From Rhizorhabdus dicambivorans (GTDB lineage: Bacteria > Pseudomonadota > Alphaproteobacteria > Sphingomonadales > Sphingomonadaceae), in contig NZ_CP023449.1 of the NCBI RefSeq assembly GCF_002355275.1, positions 2,892,001-2,956,000 of the forward strand: DNA of 64,000 nt, read 5' to 3'. Made by a program: the position numbers and the translations under genes. Positions 52,887-63,244 of this stretch are shown here, piece by piece (within the stretch, counting starts at the first letter, position 1; each line of letters begins with the position of its first letter). The notes beneath the pieces were generated by a model. It did not search any database, was not told where the DNA came from, and saw only the letters and a list, made by a program, of their open reading frames with translations.

Positions 52887-53627
52887 ATGATTGAAGAACT
52901 TCGCGACATCATGGCCCGCCTGCGCGATCCTGAGACGGGCTGCCCCTGGGATATCGAACAGGATTTCGCGACCATCGCGCCTTATACGATCGAGGAAGCC
53001 TATGAGGTGGCCGACGCGATCGAGCGCGGCGACATGGATGGGCTGCGCGACGAGCTGGGCGACCTCCAGCTCCAGGTCGTGTTCCACGCCCGGATGGCGG
53101 AGGAGGCGGGCGCCTTCGACCTGAAGGACGTGCTCGATTCGATCAGTGCCAAGATGATCCGCCGCCACCCGCATGTGTTCGGCAACGGCGCCAGCCCCGG
53201 CTGGGAGGAGATCAAGGCCGCCGAGCGCGCGGGGAAGTCGGAGGACGACAGCGCGCTGGCCGGCGTGGCGGGTGCCCTCCCCGCCCTGCTCCGCGCCGAG
53301 AAGCTCCAGAAGCGTGCCGCGCGCACAGGTTTCGACTGGCCCGATGACGAGGGCGCGCGCGAGAAGGTGGCGGAGGAGATCGACGAGGTACGCGAGGCGC
53401 GCTCCAACGATCACCGCTTCGAGGAGATGGGCGACCTGCTGTTCGCCGTGGTCAACTGGGCGAGGAAGCTCGGCATCGACCCGGAAGCGGCGCTGCGCGC
53501 GGCCAATGCCAAGTTCGAGAGGCGCTTCCGGGCGATGGAGGAGATGGCCGGCGACGCCTTCGCCGGGCTGAGCCTGGATGAGAAGGAAGCGCTGTGGGTG
53601 GAAGCGAAAAGGAAGAAAGCCGCTTGA
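52887..53627 (+). CDS. mazG: Nucleoside triphosphate pyrophosphohydrolase MazG
   Basis: Hydrolyses canonical and damaged NTPs to NMPs; in E. coli it lowers ppGpp. The 246-residue protein has two MazG-type helical modules, each with an acidic metal site: EEAYEVADAIERGD with DELGDLQLQVVFH, and later EEIDEVREA with EEMGDLLFAVVNWAR. In many alphaproteobacteria mazG sits beside hflX-hfq, as here, although it is on the opposite strand. Confidence 0.94.
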   Translation: MIEELRDIMARLRDPETGCPWDIEQDFATIAPYTIEEAYEVADAIERGDMDGLRDELGDLQLQVVFHARMAEEAGAFDLKDVLDSISAKMIRRHPHVFGNGASPGWEEIKAAERAGKSEDDSALAGVAGALPALLRAEKLQKRAARTGFDWPDDEGAREKVAEEIDEVREARSNDHRFEEMGDLLFAVVNWARKLGIDPEAALRAANAKFERRFRAMEEMAGDAFAGLSLDEKEALWVEAKRKKAA

Positions 53628-53629
53628 CC

Positions 53630-53716
53630 GTCGCCCCGGCGGAGGACGGGGCCGCAAGCGTGTGCCATCCGGTCGTCGCAGGAGCCTCTTGCGGCCGCGG
53701 CCTCCGCCGGGGCGAC
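53630..53716. repeat. Inverted repeat, GTCGCCCCGGCGGAGG family
   Basis: The arms at 53630-53658 and 53688-53716 are nearly perfectly complementary (GTCGCCCCGGCGGAGGACGG against CCGCGGCCTCCGCCGGGG...). The element fills the gap between the convergent mazG and hflX stops. It is the clearest copy of the third repeat family in this window. Confidence 0.75.
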
Positions 53717-53726
53717 GCCCGATCCC

Positions 53727-55043
53727 TTACCGCGCTTCGAAGCGCGCCAGATCCTTGTCCGACAGCCGGACCTCGACGATCATCATGTCGCCCTCCACTT
53801 CCTGCCCGATCACCTCGCCATTGGCGTGGAGCCAGGCCAGCGCCGCGCCGTCGCCGACCGGCACCGACAGGGTTCGCACCCGATTGCCCGTCGACAGGCG
53901 ATCGGAAACGAAGCGGCGAAGGTCCTCGACACCGTCCCCGGTCAGCGCTGACAGGGTGACGACATCCTCGCGCCGCTCGGCTTCCGCCAAGGTCGCCGCG
54001 CGGCTGTCCTCGTCGAGCATGTCGATCTTGTTCCACACCTCGATGATCGGCGCGCCCTCGCCGGCCTCCGCGTCCGGCGCCTTCGGGCCGACGCCGATTT
54101 CGCCCAGCACCGCCAGCACATCGCCCGCCTGCGCGTCGCTGTCAGGATGGGCGATGTCGCGGACGTGGAGAATGATGTCCGCGCCGGTCACCTCTTCCAG
54201 GGTCGCGCGGAAGGCCGCGACCAGCTGGGTCGGCAGGTCGGAGACGAAACCCACCGTGTCGGACAGGATTGCCTTGTCGAGCCCCGGCAGGCTGATCTGC
54301 CGCATCGTCGGATCGAGCGTGGCGAACAGCAGGTCCTCGGCCATCACCTTCGCCCCCGTCATCCGGTTGAACAGGGTCGACTTGCCGGCGTTGGTATAGC
54401 CGACCAGCGCGATCACCGGCCAGGGCGCGCGCTGGCGCCGGGCGCGGTGCAGACCCCGGGTGCGGCGCACCTGCTCCAGCTCGCGGCGCAGCTTCGCCAT
54501 GCGATCACGGATCAGCCGGCGGTCGGCCTCGATCTGGGTTTCGCCCGGGCCACCCAGGAAGCCGAAGCCGCCGCGCTGCCGCTCGAGGTGGGTCCAGCTC
54601 CGCACGAGCCGGCCCGCCTGATAGTCGAGATGGGCAAGCTCAACCTGCAACCGGCCCTCGGCGGTCGCCGCGCGCTCGCCGAAGATTTCCAGGATCAGGC
54701 CGGTTCGGTCGATCACCTTCGCCTCGGTGGCTTTCTCCAGATTGCGCTGCTGGATCGGCGTCAGCGCCGCATCGACGATGATCAGCTCGGCCTCGCCCAT
54801 CCGCGCGGCGAGCGCGATCTGGTCGACCTGGCCCGAACCGAACAGCGTGGCCGGCTTGGGATCGCGCAGGCGAAAGGCCAGCTTCTCGACCACATCGACG
54901 CCGATCGCGGCGGCCAGCCCGGCCGCCTCGTCGAGGCGCGCCTCGGCGCTGCGCGGGTTGTCGCCCGCGCGTTCGGGAAGAGCCACGAGCGCCCGTGCGC
55001 CGCGGCTCAACCCGTCATCGTCCTCGCGGTTGAAAACGCTCAT
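53727..55043 (-). CDS. hflX: Ribosome-splitting GTPase HflX
   Basis: HflX releases stalled ribosomes. The 438-residue protein has the N-terminal HflX domain (about 20-180), with GSGQVDQIALAA and the coiled DYQAGRLVRSWTHLER segment, and a GTPase domain with GYTNAGKSTLFN (G1), DTVGFV (G3) and NKIDML (G4). It lies 15 bases after hfq on the same strand, the common hfq-hflX pair. Confidence 0.95.
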   Translation of the reverse strand: MSVFNREDDDGLSRGARALVALPERAGDNPRSAEARLDEAAGLAAAIGVDVVEKLAFRLRDPKPATLFGSGQVDQIALAARMGEAELIIVDAALTPIQQRNLEKATEAKVIDRTGLILEIFGERAATAEGRLQVELAHLDYQAGRLVRSWTHLERQRGGFGFLGGPGETQIEADRRLIRDRMAKLRRELEQVRRTRGLHRARRQRAPWPVIALVGYTNAGKSTLFNRMTGAKVMAEDLLFATLDPTMRQISLPGLDKAILSDTVGFVSDLPTQLVAAFRATLEEVTGADIILHVRDIAHPDSDAQAGDVLAVLGEIGVGPKAPDAEAGEGAPIIEVWNKIDMLDEDSRAATLAEAERREDVVTLSALTGDGVEDLRRFVSDRLSTGNRVRTLSVPVGDGAALAWLHANGEVIGQEVEGDMMIVEVRLSDKDLARFEAR

Positions 55044-55058
55044 GAGCGGTTAGAACGC

Positions 55059-55541
55059 TCAATCCTCGTCATCGTTGTCGATCTCGGCGAGATTGATCGG
55101 ATGAGCCGGCTGCACGGTCGAAATAGCGTGCTTGTAGACGAGCTGGCTCAGGCCGTCGCGACGCAGCAGCATGCAGAACAGGTCATAGGCCGCGATCTCG
55201 CCCTGGAGCATCACGCCATTGACGAGGAACATCGTCACCGGCTCGCGCGCCTTGCGCACCGCCGAGAGGAACACCTCCTGCAGCAGGTGGGATTTCTTCT
55301 CCTCGAAACCCTTGTCGATCTCGGCCATGTCGATCGGATGCGCAGGCATCACTGTCGAGATGGCGTGCTTGTAGATCAGCTGCGACTGGCCGTCGCGGCG
55401 CAGGAGGACCGAGAAATTGTCGAACCAGGTAATGATACCCTGGAGTTTGACGCCCTTGACGAGGAACATTGTCACCGGCGTCTTGGTCTTACGGACCGAG
55501 TTGAGGAAGATATCCTGAAGATTATTGACCTTGTCGGCCAT
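55059..55541 (-). CDS. hfq: Hfq with two tandem Sm domains in one chain
   Basis: Hfq is the hexameric RNA chaperone for small RNAs. This 160-residue protein contains two complete Hfq domains: residues about 5-70 and 84-150. Both have Sm1 ([10 protein letters not shown] and [10 protein letters not shown]) and the Sm2 signature YKHAIST (57-63 and 136-142), joined by a short acidic-basic linker. Three such chains could build a hexamer-like ring. ATG 55541 ([10 protein letters not shown]) is used; the frame runs upstream without similarity. Double Hfq has been noted in sphingomonads, as I recall. hflX follows. Confidence 0.95.
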   Translation of the reverse strand: MADKVNNLQDIFLNSVRKTKTPVTMFLVKGVKLQGIITWFDNFSVLLRRDGQSQLIYKHAISTVMPAHPIDMAEIDKGFEEKKSHLLQEVFLSAVRKAREPVTMFLVNGVMLQGEIAAYDLFCMLLRRDGLSQLVYKHAISTVQPAHPINLAEIDNDDED

Positions 55542-55687
55542 ATGCCGGTCTCCGGTCTTGGCGGGCTCATGACCCGCTGATTGCGCCGTTGCATGGCGTC
55601 GTGCTGCCCACACCCTATGCGGGGCTGTCGCCATGATACCCTAGCGAATCGGCCGCGTCCACTTCGCAGTTGCAGCAAATTTGGAAC

Positions 55688-57076
55688 TCATTCCTCCTCG
55701 CCCTCGCGCGGATCGACCAGCCCCAGCGTCTTCAGCTTCCGGTGCAATGCCGACCGCTCCATGCCGATGAAGGAGGCTGTCTTCGATATATTCCCCGAGA
55801 AGCGGCGGATCTGGACGCGCAGATATTCGCGCTCGAAGGTCTCGCGCGCTTCCCTCAGCGGCGTGCCCATGATCGATCGCGCCGCCTCGCCGGGGGCAAG
55901 CCGGGCCTGGTCGCTCAATATCTCCGCCGGCAGCATGTCGAGTTCGATCCGGCCGATCCGGTCGCCCGGCGCCAGGATCATCGTCCGTTCGACGATGTTG
56001 CGCAGCTGGCGGACATTGCCCGGCCAGTCATAGGTCTGCAGCGCGCCCACGGCGTCCTCGGTCACCGCCGGGGTCGGCACGCGCCGCTCGGAGGCGTAGC
56101 GGGCCAGGAAATGCTCGACCAGCGCCGGAATATCCTCGCGCCGCTCGGCCAGCGCCGGGATCGTCACGGGCACGACGTTGAGCCGGTAATAGAGATCCTC
56201 GCGGAAGCGGCCCCCGGCAATCTCGTCCGAAAGGTTCCGCGCGGTCGCGGAGACGACGCGGACGTCGACCTTGACAATCCGCTGGCCGCCGACCCGGTTG
56301 AACGCCTGCTCGGTCAGCACCCGCAATATCTTCGCCTGGGTGGTAAGCGGCATATCGGCGATCTCGTCGAGGAACAGGGTGCCGCCATGCGCCTGTTCGA
56401 GCAGGCCGGGGCGGATCAGTTCGCCATTCTCCTCGACGCCGAACAGTTCCTCCTCGACCCGCTCGGGCTCCATCCGCGCCGCGCTGACGACGATGAAGGG
56501 CGCGGTGGCGCGGTTGCTCCACAGGTGAAGCAGCCGTGCCGCCACCTCCTTGCCGACCCCGGCGGGGCCGCTGATCAGCACCCGGCTGCCGGTCGCGGCG
56601 ACCCGTTTCAGCGTCGCGCGAATGCCGTTGATCGCGCCCGAGCTGCCGGTCAGCTCCTCCTCTTGGCCGATCTGGGCCTTAAGCGTCGCATTCTCGCGGC
56701 GCAGCCGGTCGGTCTCGGTGGCACGGCCGACGAGCAGCAGCAGATGCTCGGCTTCGAACGGCTTCTCGATGAAGTCGGTCGCGCCCCGCCGGATCGCGGC
56801 GACCGCCGTGTCGAGATTGCCATGGCCCGAGATCATCAGCACCGGCAGGCTGGGGTCGCGCCGCTTTATCTCGTCGAGCAGGTCGAGCCCGTCGAGCCGA
56901 GACCCCTGCAGCCACACGTCGAGCAGCACCAGCGACGGCCGCCGCTCGTCGATCGCGGCCAGCGCCGCGTCGCTGTCGGCGGCGGTGCGGGCGGCATAGC
57001 CCTCATCCTCCAGCACTCCCGCCACGAGATCGCGGATATCGGCTTCATCATCGACAATCAGGATTTCCAGCGCCAT
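55688..57076 (-). CDS. ntrX: Response regulator NtrX
   Basis: Partner of NtrY in nitrogen, respiration and envelope control of alphaproteobacteria. The 462-residue protein has a receiver domain (phospho-acceptor Asp53), an AAA+ domain with Walker A GPAGVGKE, and a Fis-type HTH at the C-terminus. Where sigma-54 activators have GAFTGA, this protein reads GVEENGELIRPG, so it probably does not remodel sigma-54 polymerase. It stops 146 bases before hfq and starts 3 bases after ntrY. Confidence 0.93.
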   Translation of the reverse strand: MALEILIVDDEADIRDLVAGVLEDEGYAARTAADSDAALAAIDERRPSLVLLDVWLQGSRLDGLDLLDEIKRRDPSLPVLMISGHGNLDTAVAAIRRGATDFIEKPFEAEHLLLLVGRATETDRLRRENATLKAQIGQEEELTGSSGAINGIRATLKRVAATGSRVLISGPAGVGKEVAARLLHLWSNRATAPFIVVSAARMEPERVEEELFGVEENGELIRPGLLEQAHGGTLFLDEIADMPLTTQAKILRVLTEQAFNRVGGQRIVKVDVRVVSATARNLSDEIAGGRFREDLYYRLNVVPVTIPALAERREDIPALVEHFLARYASERRVPTPAVTEDAVGALQTYDWPGNVRQLRNIVERTMILAPGDRIGRIELDMLPAEILSDQARLAPGEAARSIMGTPLREARETFEREYLRVQIRRFSGNISKTASFIGMERSALHRKLKTLGLVDPREGEEE

Positions 57077-57079
57077 GCC

Positions 57080-59332
57080 TCAGCCTGTTCCACTTCGCTT
57101 CAGTTCGGGAAATTTCGCTTCCTCGGCGTCGCCCGTGCCCGCCTCGCTGGCATCGATAGTGGCCAACGCCTCCAGGTCGAAATCGAGTTCGACGATCGTC
57201 CCACCACCGGGCCGGTCGCGCAGCGCCAGGGTGCCAAGGTGGTCCTCGACGATCTTGCGCACGATGGCGAGGCCGAGACCGGTGCCACGCTTGCGGGTCG
57301 TCATATAGGGCTCGGTGAGCCGCTCGCGTTCGGCGGGAAGGCCGGGGCCATTGTCAGCCAGCACCAGGCGAAGCCGGCTGGATTCGACCCTGATCGTCAT
57401 CGCGATCACGCCAGGCGCATGCTGATCCTTATTTTCTTCAATGGCTTCGACGGCATTCTTGACAAGATTCGTGAGGGCCTGGCCGAGCTGGCGGCGATCA
57501 CAGACCATCGTCGGCGCCAGTCCCTCGCTGTCGAGGCTGAAGCTGATCGCCGGATGCGCCACCTCCTGCAGGAACATCGCCTGCCGGGCGATGTCGACGA
57601 TCGCCTCGGCCCGGAAGGCGGGCTTCGGCATGCGCGCGAAGGAGGAGAATTCGTCGACGATGCGGCGCATGTCGCCGACCTGGCGGATGATCGTCGCGGT
57701 CAGCCGTTCGAACACCCCGGGGTCGGACTCTATCTCCTTGCCATAGCGCCGCTGCAACCGCTCGGCCGCAAGCTGGATGGGGGTGAGCGGGTTCTTGATC
57801 TCATGTGCGATGCGGCGGGCGACGTCTGCCCAGGCGGCGCGGCGCTGGTCGGCGAGACGCTGGGTGATGTCGTCGAAGGTCAGCACCTTGGCGCCCTCGG
57901 CGGTAACCGACCGCACCGACAGGGTTCGCGGCTCGCCGGCGATGACGGTCTGGACCACAACCTCGCGGTCCGCGCTATCGAGCACCTTGTCGAGATCGGC
58001 CGAAACCTCGGCGAGCATCCTCCCCTCGACCGGCTCTTCGAGGGCCAGCATCGCGCGGGCCGAGGCGTTGACCAGGGTGATCCGCCGCTCGCCGTCGACG
58101 GAGACGATGCCCGCTGTCACGCCGGCCAGCACCGCCTCGATGAAGGCGCTGCGGCTTTCGAGCTGCTCGTTGGCCGAAACCAGCGCGCCGGTCTGCTCGC
58201 CCAGCTTGCGGGTCATGCGGTTGAAGGCGCTGCCCAGCGTGCCGATCTCGTCGGGCGTAGGAACGATGTCCACGCGTGCGGTCAGGTCGCCCGCCGCCAC
58301 CTTTCGCGCGGCCGCCACCAGCTCGTTGACCGGCCGGACCAGTCGGTCCGCCACCGTCATCGCCACCCAGATGGCGATGCCGAGGATGGCGAGCGCGACG
58401 ATCATCAGCAGGATGTTGAACCGGATCTGGAGCGCGCGCGCGCGGTCGACCGTCGCCACATAGTCGCCCAGCGCAGAGCGTGCCCGCGCCGCCTGGGCCA
58501 GCACGTCGCGATCCGACTGGCGCGAGATATAGAGATAGGTGCGGCTTGCCGCGTCGAGCAGGATCGTGCCCTCGATCCTGTCGCCGGCCTCGGCGGTGAT
58601 GCGCGGCTGACCGCCCTGCAGGAACGGCAGGGTCGCCGGCGGCAGGCGCTTGTCGAGCGCCCTTTTGTCGAGGTTGGCCAGGGCGATCAGCTGCGCCTGC
58701 CCCGCCCGATCGATATTGATGATCGCCGCTTCGCTGATGCCGCGATAGGCGACCTGCCGGGCGAAGAAGGGCGCGAAGCGGGGATCGTCGATCGTGGTCG
58801 CGGTCAGCACGTTGCGCACGTCGCCCGACATCGCGATGATGTCGCCCAGCAGCCGCTCCTTGCTCTCGGTCACATAGGCCTGCGCCACGCTCTCCGAACT
58901 GCGCAGGACGACCCGCGCCTTGTCCGAGAACCAGAATTCGGTGCCGAGCTGGAACAGCAGCGAGGCGAACACCACGACGAGCAGGGTCGGCGCCGTCGCG
59001 ATCAGTGAGAAGAAGGCGACAAGGCGCACGTGAAGCCGCGCCCTGCCGCCCAGTTCCGACCGCGCGGCCCGTTGCAGCGCCACCCGGCGGGCGGCGAGCA
59101 CCATCAGGCCCATGAAAGCGAGAAGGTTGGCCCCCAGCAGCAGCGCCACGACCGTCGGCGAGAGCGTCACCTCCAGCGTGCCGCTCGCCGTGATGATATG
59201 ATAGCTGACGACGACGATCAGCAGGGTGAGGATCGGCGCGGCGATCTCGATCAGCGGCATCAGCCGCCGCGGGCGCCACATCGCCGCAGCGCGCTTGCGC
59301 CATCGCCGAAATGCGAGAGTATACGCCACCAT
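57080..59332 (-). CDS. ntrY: Sensor histidine kinase NtrY
   Basis: Membrane kinase partner of NtrX. The 750-residue protein has several N-terminal membrane helices (about residues 25-105), a periplasmic domain (to about 300), a further helix, HAMP (VRPVNELVAAARKVAAG), PAS, and a kinase core with His near residue 510 in RIAHEIKNPLTPIQ. ATG 59332 is used; a start 13 codons further upstream is possible. The N and G boxes (LVKNAVEAIEENK, DNGPGLPAE) are intact. Confidence 0.93.
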   Translation of the reverse strand: MVAYTLAFRRWRKRAAAMWRPRRLMPLIEIAAPILTLLIVVVSYHIITASGTLEVTLSPTVVALLLGANLLAFMGLMVLAARRVALQRAARSELGGRARLHVRLVAFFSLIATAPTLLVVVFASLLFQLGTEFWFSDKARVVLRSSESVAQAYVTESKERLLGDIIAMSGDVRNVLTATTIDDPRFAPFFARQVAYRGISEAAIINIDRAGQAQLIALANLDKRALDKRLPPATLPFLQGGQPRITAEAGDRIEGTILLDAASRTYLYISRQSDRDVLAQAARARSALGDYVATVDRARALQIRFNILLMIVALAILGIAIWVAMTVADRLVRPVNELVAAARKVAAGDLTARVDIVPTPDEIGTLGSAFNRMTRKLGEQTGALVSANEQLESRSAFIEAVLAGVTAGIVSVDGERRITLVNASARAMLALEEPVEGRMLAEVSADLDKVLDSADREVVVQTVIAGEPRTLSVRSVTAEGAKVLTFDDITQRLADQRRAAWADVARRIAHEIKNPLTPIQLAAERLQRRYGKEIESDPGVFERLTATIIRQVGDMRRIVDEFSSFARMPKPAFRAEAIVDIARQAMFLQEVAHPAISFSLDSEGLAPTMVCDRRQLGQALTNLVKNAVEAIEENKDQHAPGVIAMTIRVESSRLRLVLADNGPGLPAERERLTEPYMTTRKRGTGLGLAIVRKIVEDHLGTLALRDRPGGGTIVELDFDLEALATIDASEAGTGDAEEAKFPELKRSGTG

Positions 59333-59475
59333 CGTGGCTGGATTACCACAAGGCCGTGTCCTGCGGAACACAGTTAACGTGCATTTGGTCGAAGCGGGGC
59401 GTCGCTACGGCGATTAGGCAGGATGGGCGATGTGGCGCGCGGACCACATCAACGGAATGCGACGATGCGGCGATG

Positions 59476-60929
<1,454 letters not shown>

Positions 60930-60933
<4 letters not shown>

Positions 60934-62051
60934 GCCGTCACCCGCGCACGCGGGAGCAACAGGCGGAACACCGTCTTCGCCGGGCTTCCCTCGCGTGCAT
61001 ATTCGATGATCCCCCCCTGGTCCGAGACCAGCTTCTCGACCAGGGCCAAGCCCAGGCCCGATCCGGTACGCTTGGTGGTGACGAACGGATCGAACAAATG
61101 GCCCTCGATTTCTGGAGAGGCGCCCGGTCCCTCGTCGATCACGCACAGCTCGATCGGCAAGGGCTGACGGGCATTGCCGTCGGCGCGGCGCATCGAGACG
61201 CCATGGCGATAGGCGGTCGTCAACGTGATGGCCCCAGGAGCATCGCCCATCGCCTCGGCGGCATTCTTGAGCAGGTTGATCAGGATCTGGATCAGCGAAT
61301 CGCGATGGCCCAGCACCGCCGGCAGCGACGGATCATAGATCTCCCGGATCGTGCGGCCTCGCGCGAAGCCCTTCAGCGCCACTTCCCGCGCATGACCCAA
61401 TATGGCGTGGATGTTCTGCGGGGTCATCTCGATCGGGCGCGTATCGGTGAAGCCCTGCATCCGGTCGATCAGCGCGGCGACACGATCGACCTCCTCGCGG
61501 ATCAGCCGGGTCAGGTCCCGCGATTCCGCGTCGCAGGTCGTCTCCAGCAGCTGCGCCGCGCCGCGCACCGCCGAAAGCGGGTTCTTCACCTCGTGCGCCA
61601 GCATCGCCGCCGCGGCGACGGCGGTACGTGTGCCGCCCTCGCGATCCACCGAGCGGGCGCCGATCGCGCTGCGGGCATGGCCGTGGATCGAAACCGCGCG
61701 CCAGCCCAGCCGGTCCGGCAGCGGCGCCACCATCAGGTCGACCCGCATGCGGCGATGCCCCGGCAGGACGATGTCGATGTCATAGGCGGCGAAGGGCGCG
61801 TCGCTGGGCATCGTATCGAGCGGATGACCGATGGCATCGAGCACGCCCCTTCCGACGATCTGGGCACGGCTGAGGTTGAACAGCGACTCGCAGGCGGCGT
61901 TGATCTCCACCACTTGGCCGTCGGGATCGATCACCAGCACGGCGGTCGCCATCGCCGCCATGATCTCCGCCGGAGACGGGGCTTCGAGCGCCCGGTCGGG
62001 CGCCGCGCCGCGCCGGGCGAAGCGGATCAGGCTGCCGCCCGGGAGAGCCAT
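60930..62051 (-). CDS. ntrB: Nitrogen regulation sensor kinase NtrB
   Basis: Cytosolic kinase/phosphatase acting on NtrC, normally controlled by PII. The 373-residue protein has an N-terminal PAS domain (about 28-130) and a kinase core with His153 in MLAHEVKNPLSAV, then LINLLKNAAEAMG and DEGPGASPEI. It starts inside the 3' end of dusB (25-base overlap), as in the classic nifR3-ntrB-ntrC operon. Confidence 0.95.
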
Positions 62052-63037
62052 GGTGCGTAGAATTCGCCGAGCATCGCGATCACCGTCGCGGCATCGGGCT
62101 CCTGGTTCACCTTGTTGCGGAACTCGGCCGAACCGGGCAGGCCCTTGGTGTACCAGCCGATATGCTTGCGCGCCATGTTGACGCCGACCTCTTTCCCGTA
62201 AAGTTCGAGCATCGCATGGTAATGCGCCAGGATCAGATGATATTGTTCCTCATTGCTCGGATCGGGCCGGCGCTCGCCGGTCGCGAAATAATGCATCACC
62301 TGGCTGAGCAGCCACGGCCGCCCATAGGCGCCGCGCCCGATCATCACGCCATCCGCGCCCGACTGGTCCAGCGCGGTCACCGCGTCATCGATCGAGCAGA
62401 TGTCGCCATTGACGATCACCGGGATCGTCACGGCTTCCTTCACCCTGCGCACGAACGCCCAGTCGGCCGAGCCCTTGTACATCTGGCAGCGGGTGCGGCC
62501 GTGAACGGTGATCATCTTCACGCCGACATCCTCGGCGATCCGCGCCAGTTCGGGCGCGTTCAGGCTGTCATGGTCCCAGCCCATCCGCATCTTCAGCGTG
62601 ACGGGCACCTCGACCGCCGCGACCGTCGCCTTGACGATCTCGACCGCCAGATCGGGCTGCCGCATCAGCGCCGACCCCGCATCGCCGTTGACGACCTTGC
62701 GGACCGGGCAGCCCATGTTGATGTCGATGATCGCGGCGCCCTTGTCCTGGCTCAGTTTCGCCGCCTCGCCCATCTCCTTGGGGGTGCAGCCGACCAGTTG
62801 CATCGACACCGGCTCCTCGGCCGGGTCCCAAAGCGCCTTCTGGAGCGACTGGCGGGTCTCGCGAATCGCGGCCTGGCTGGCGATCATCTCGGTGACGTTG
62901 AGCCCCGATCCGAAACCGCGCACCGCCTTGCGGAACGGCAGATCGCTCACGCCGGTCATCGGCGCGAGAATCACGGGGCTGTCGATCCGCACGGGACCGA
63001 TGTGGATGGGACGCAGCGTCGGTGTCATGAGAGCCAT
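62027..63037 (-). CDS. dusB: tRNA-dihydrouridine synthase DusB (NifR3)
   Basis: FMN enzyme that reduces specific uridines in the tRNA D-loop. The 336-residue protein has PVILAPMTGVSDLPFRK at the N-terminus, the catalytic cysteine near residue 109 in NMGCPVRKVVNG, and MIGRGAYGRPW at the barrel end. Named NifR3 where first seen beside ntrBC; it leads that operon here as well. Divergent from ispDF, with a GC-rich inverted repeat between them. Confidence 0.96.
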   Translation of the reverse strand: MALMTPTLRPIHIGPVRIDSPVILAPMTGVSDLPFRKAVRGFGSGLNVTEMIASQAAIRETRQSLQKALWDPAEEPVSMQLVGCTPKEMGEAAKLSQDKGAAIIDINMGCPVRKVVNGDAGSALMRQPDLAVEIVKATVAAVEVPVTLKMRMGWDHDSLNAPELARIAEDVGVKMITVHGRTRCQMYKGSADWAFVRRVKEAVTIPVIVNGDICSIDDAVTALDQSGADGVMIGRGAYGRPWLLSQVMHYFATGERRPDPSNEEQYHLILAHYHAMLELYGKEVGVNMARKHIGWYTKGLPGSAEFRNKVNQEPDAATVIAMLGEFYAPWLSRAAA

Positions 63038-63116
63038 ATTGCCTAAAAAAGCGGCATCGCTCTAGCTGCAATGCGGCGAAGGGGCAAGGAAACGTTGATC
63101 GAATCTGTCCAACGCC

Positions 63117-63205
63117 GTCGCTCCGGCGGACGCCGGGGCCGTAAGAGATATATCGGCCGGGCGTCGCAAGGGTTCACCGCCGGCCCTGGCTTCCGCCGGG
63201 GCGAC
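63117..63205. repeat. Inverted repeat, GTCGCCCCGGCGGAGG family
   Basis: Arms at 63117-63145 (GTCGCTCCGGCGGACGCCGG onward) and about 63182-63205 (ending TTCCGCCGGGGCGAC) are complementary. Unlike the copy at 53630, this one lies in the promoter region between the divergent dusB and ispDF genes. Confidence 0.7.
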
Positions 63206-63244
63206 GCTTGTTTATGGCGCGGAGCACGCCTAAAGCGCGCGCCG

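Noticed and set aside
55670-59008. Plus-strand open frame of 1112 codons opposite ntrX/ntrY
   Set aside because: Antisense shadow of two clearly conserved genes; no domain or start site supports it.
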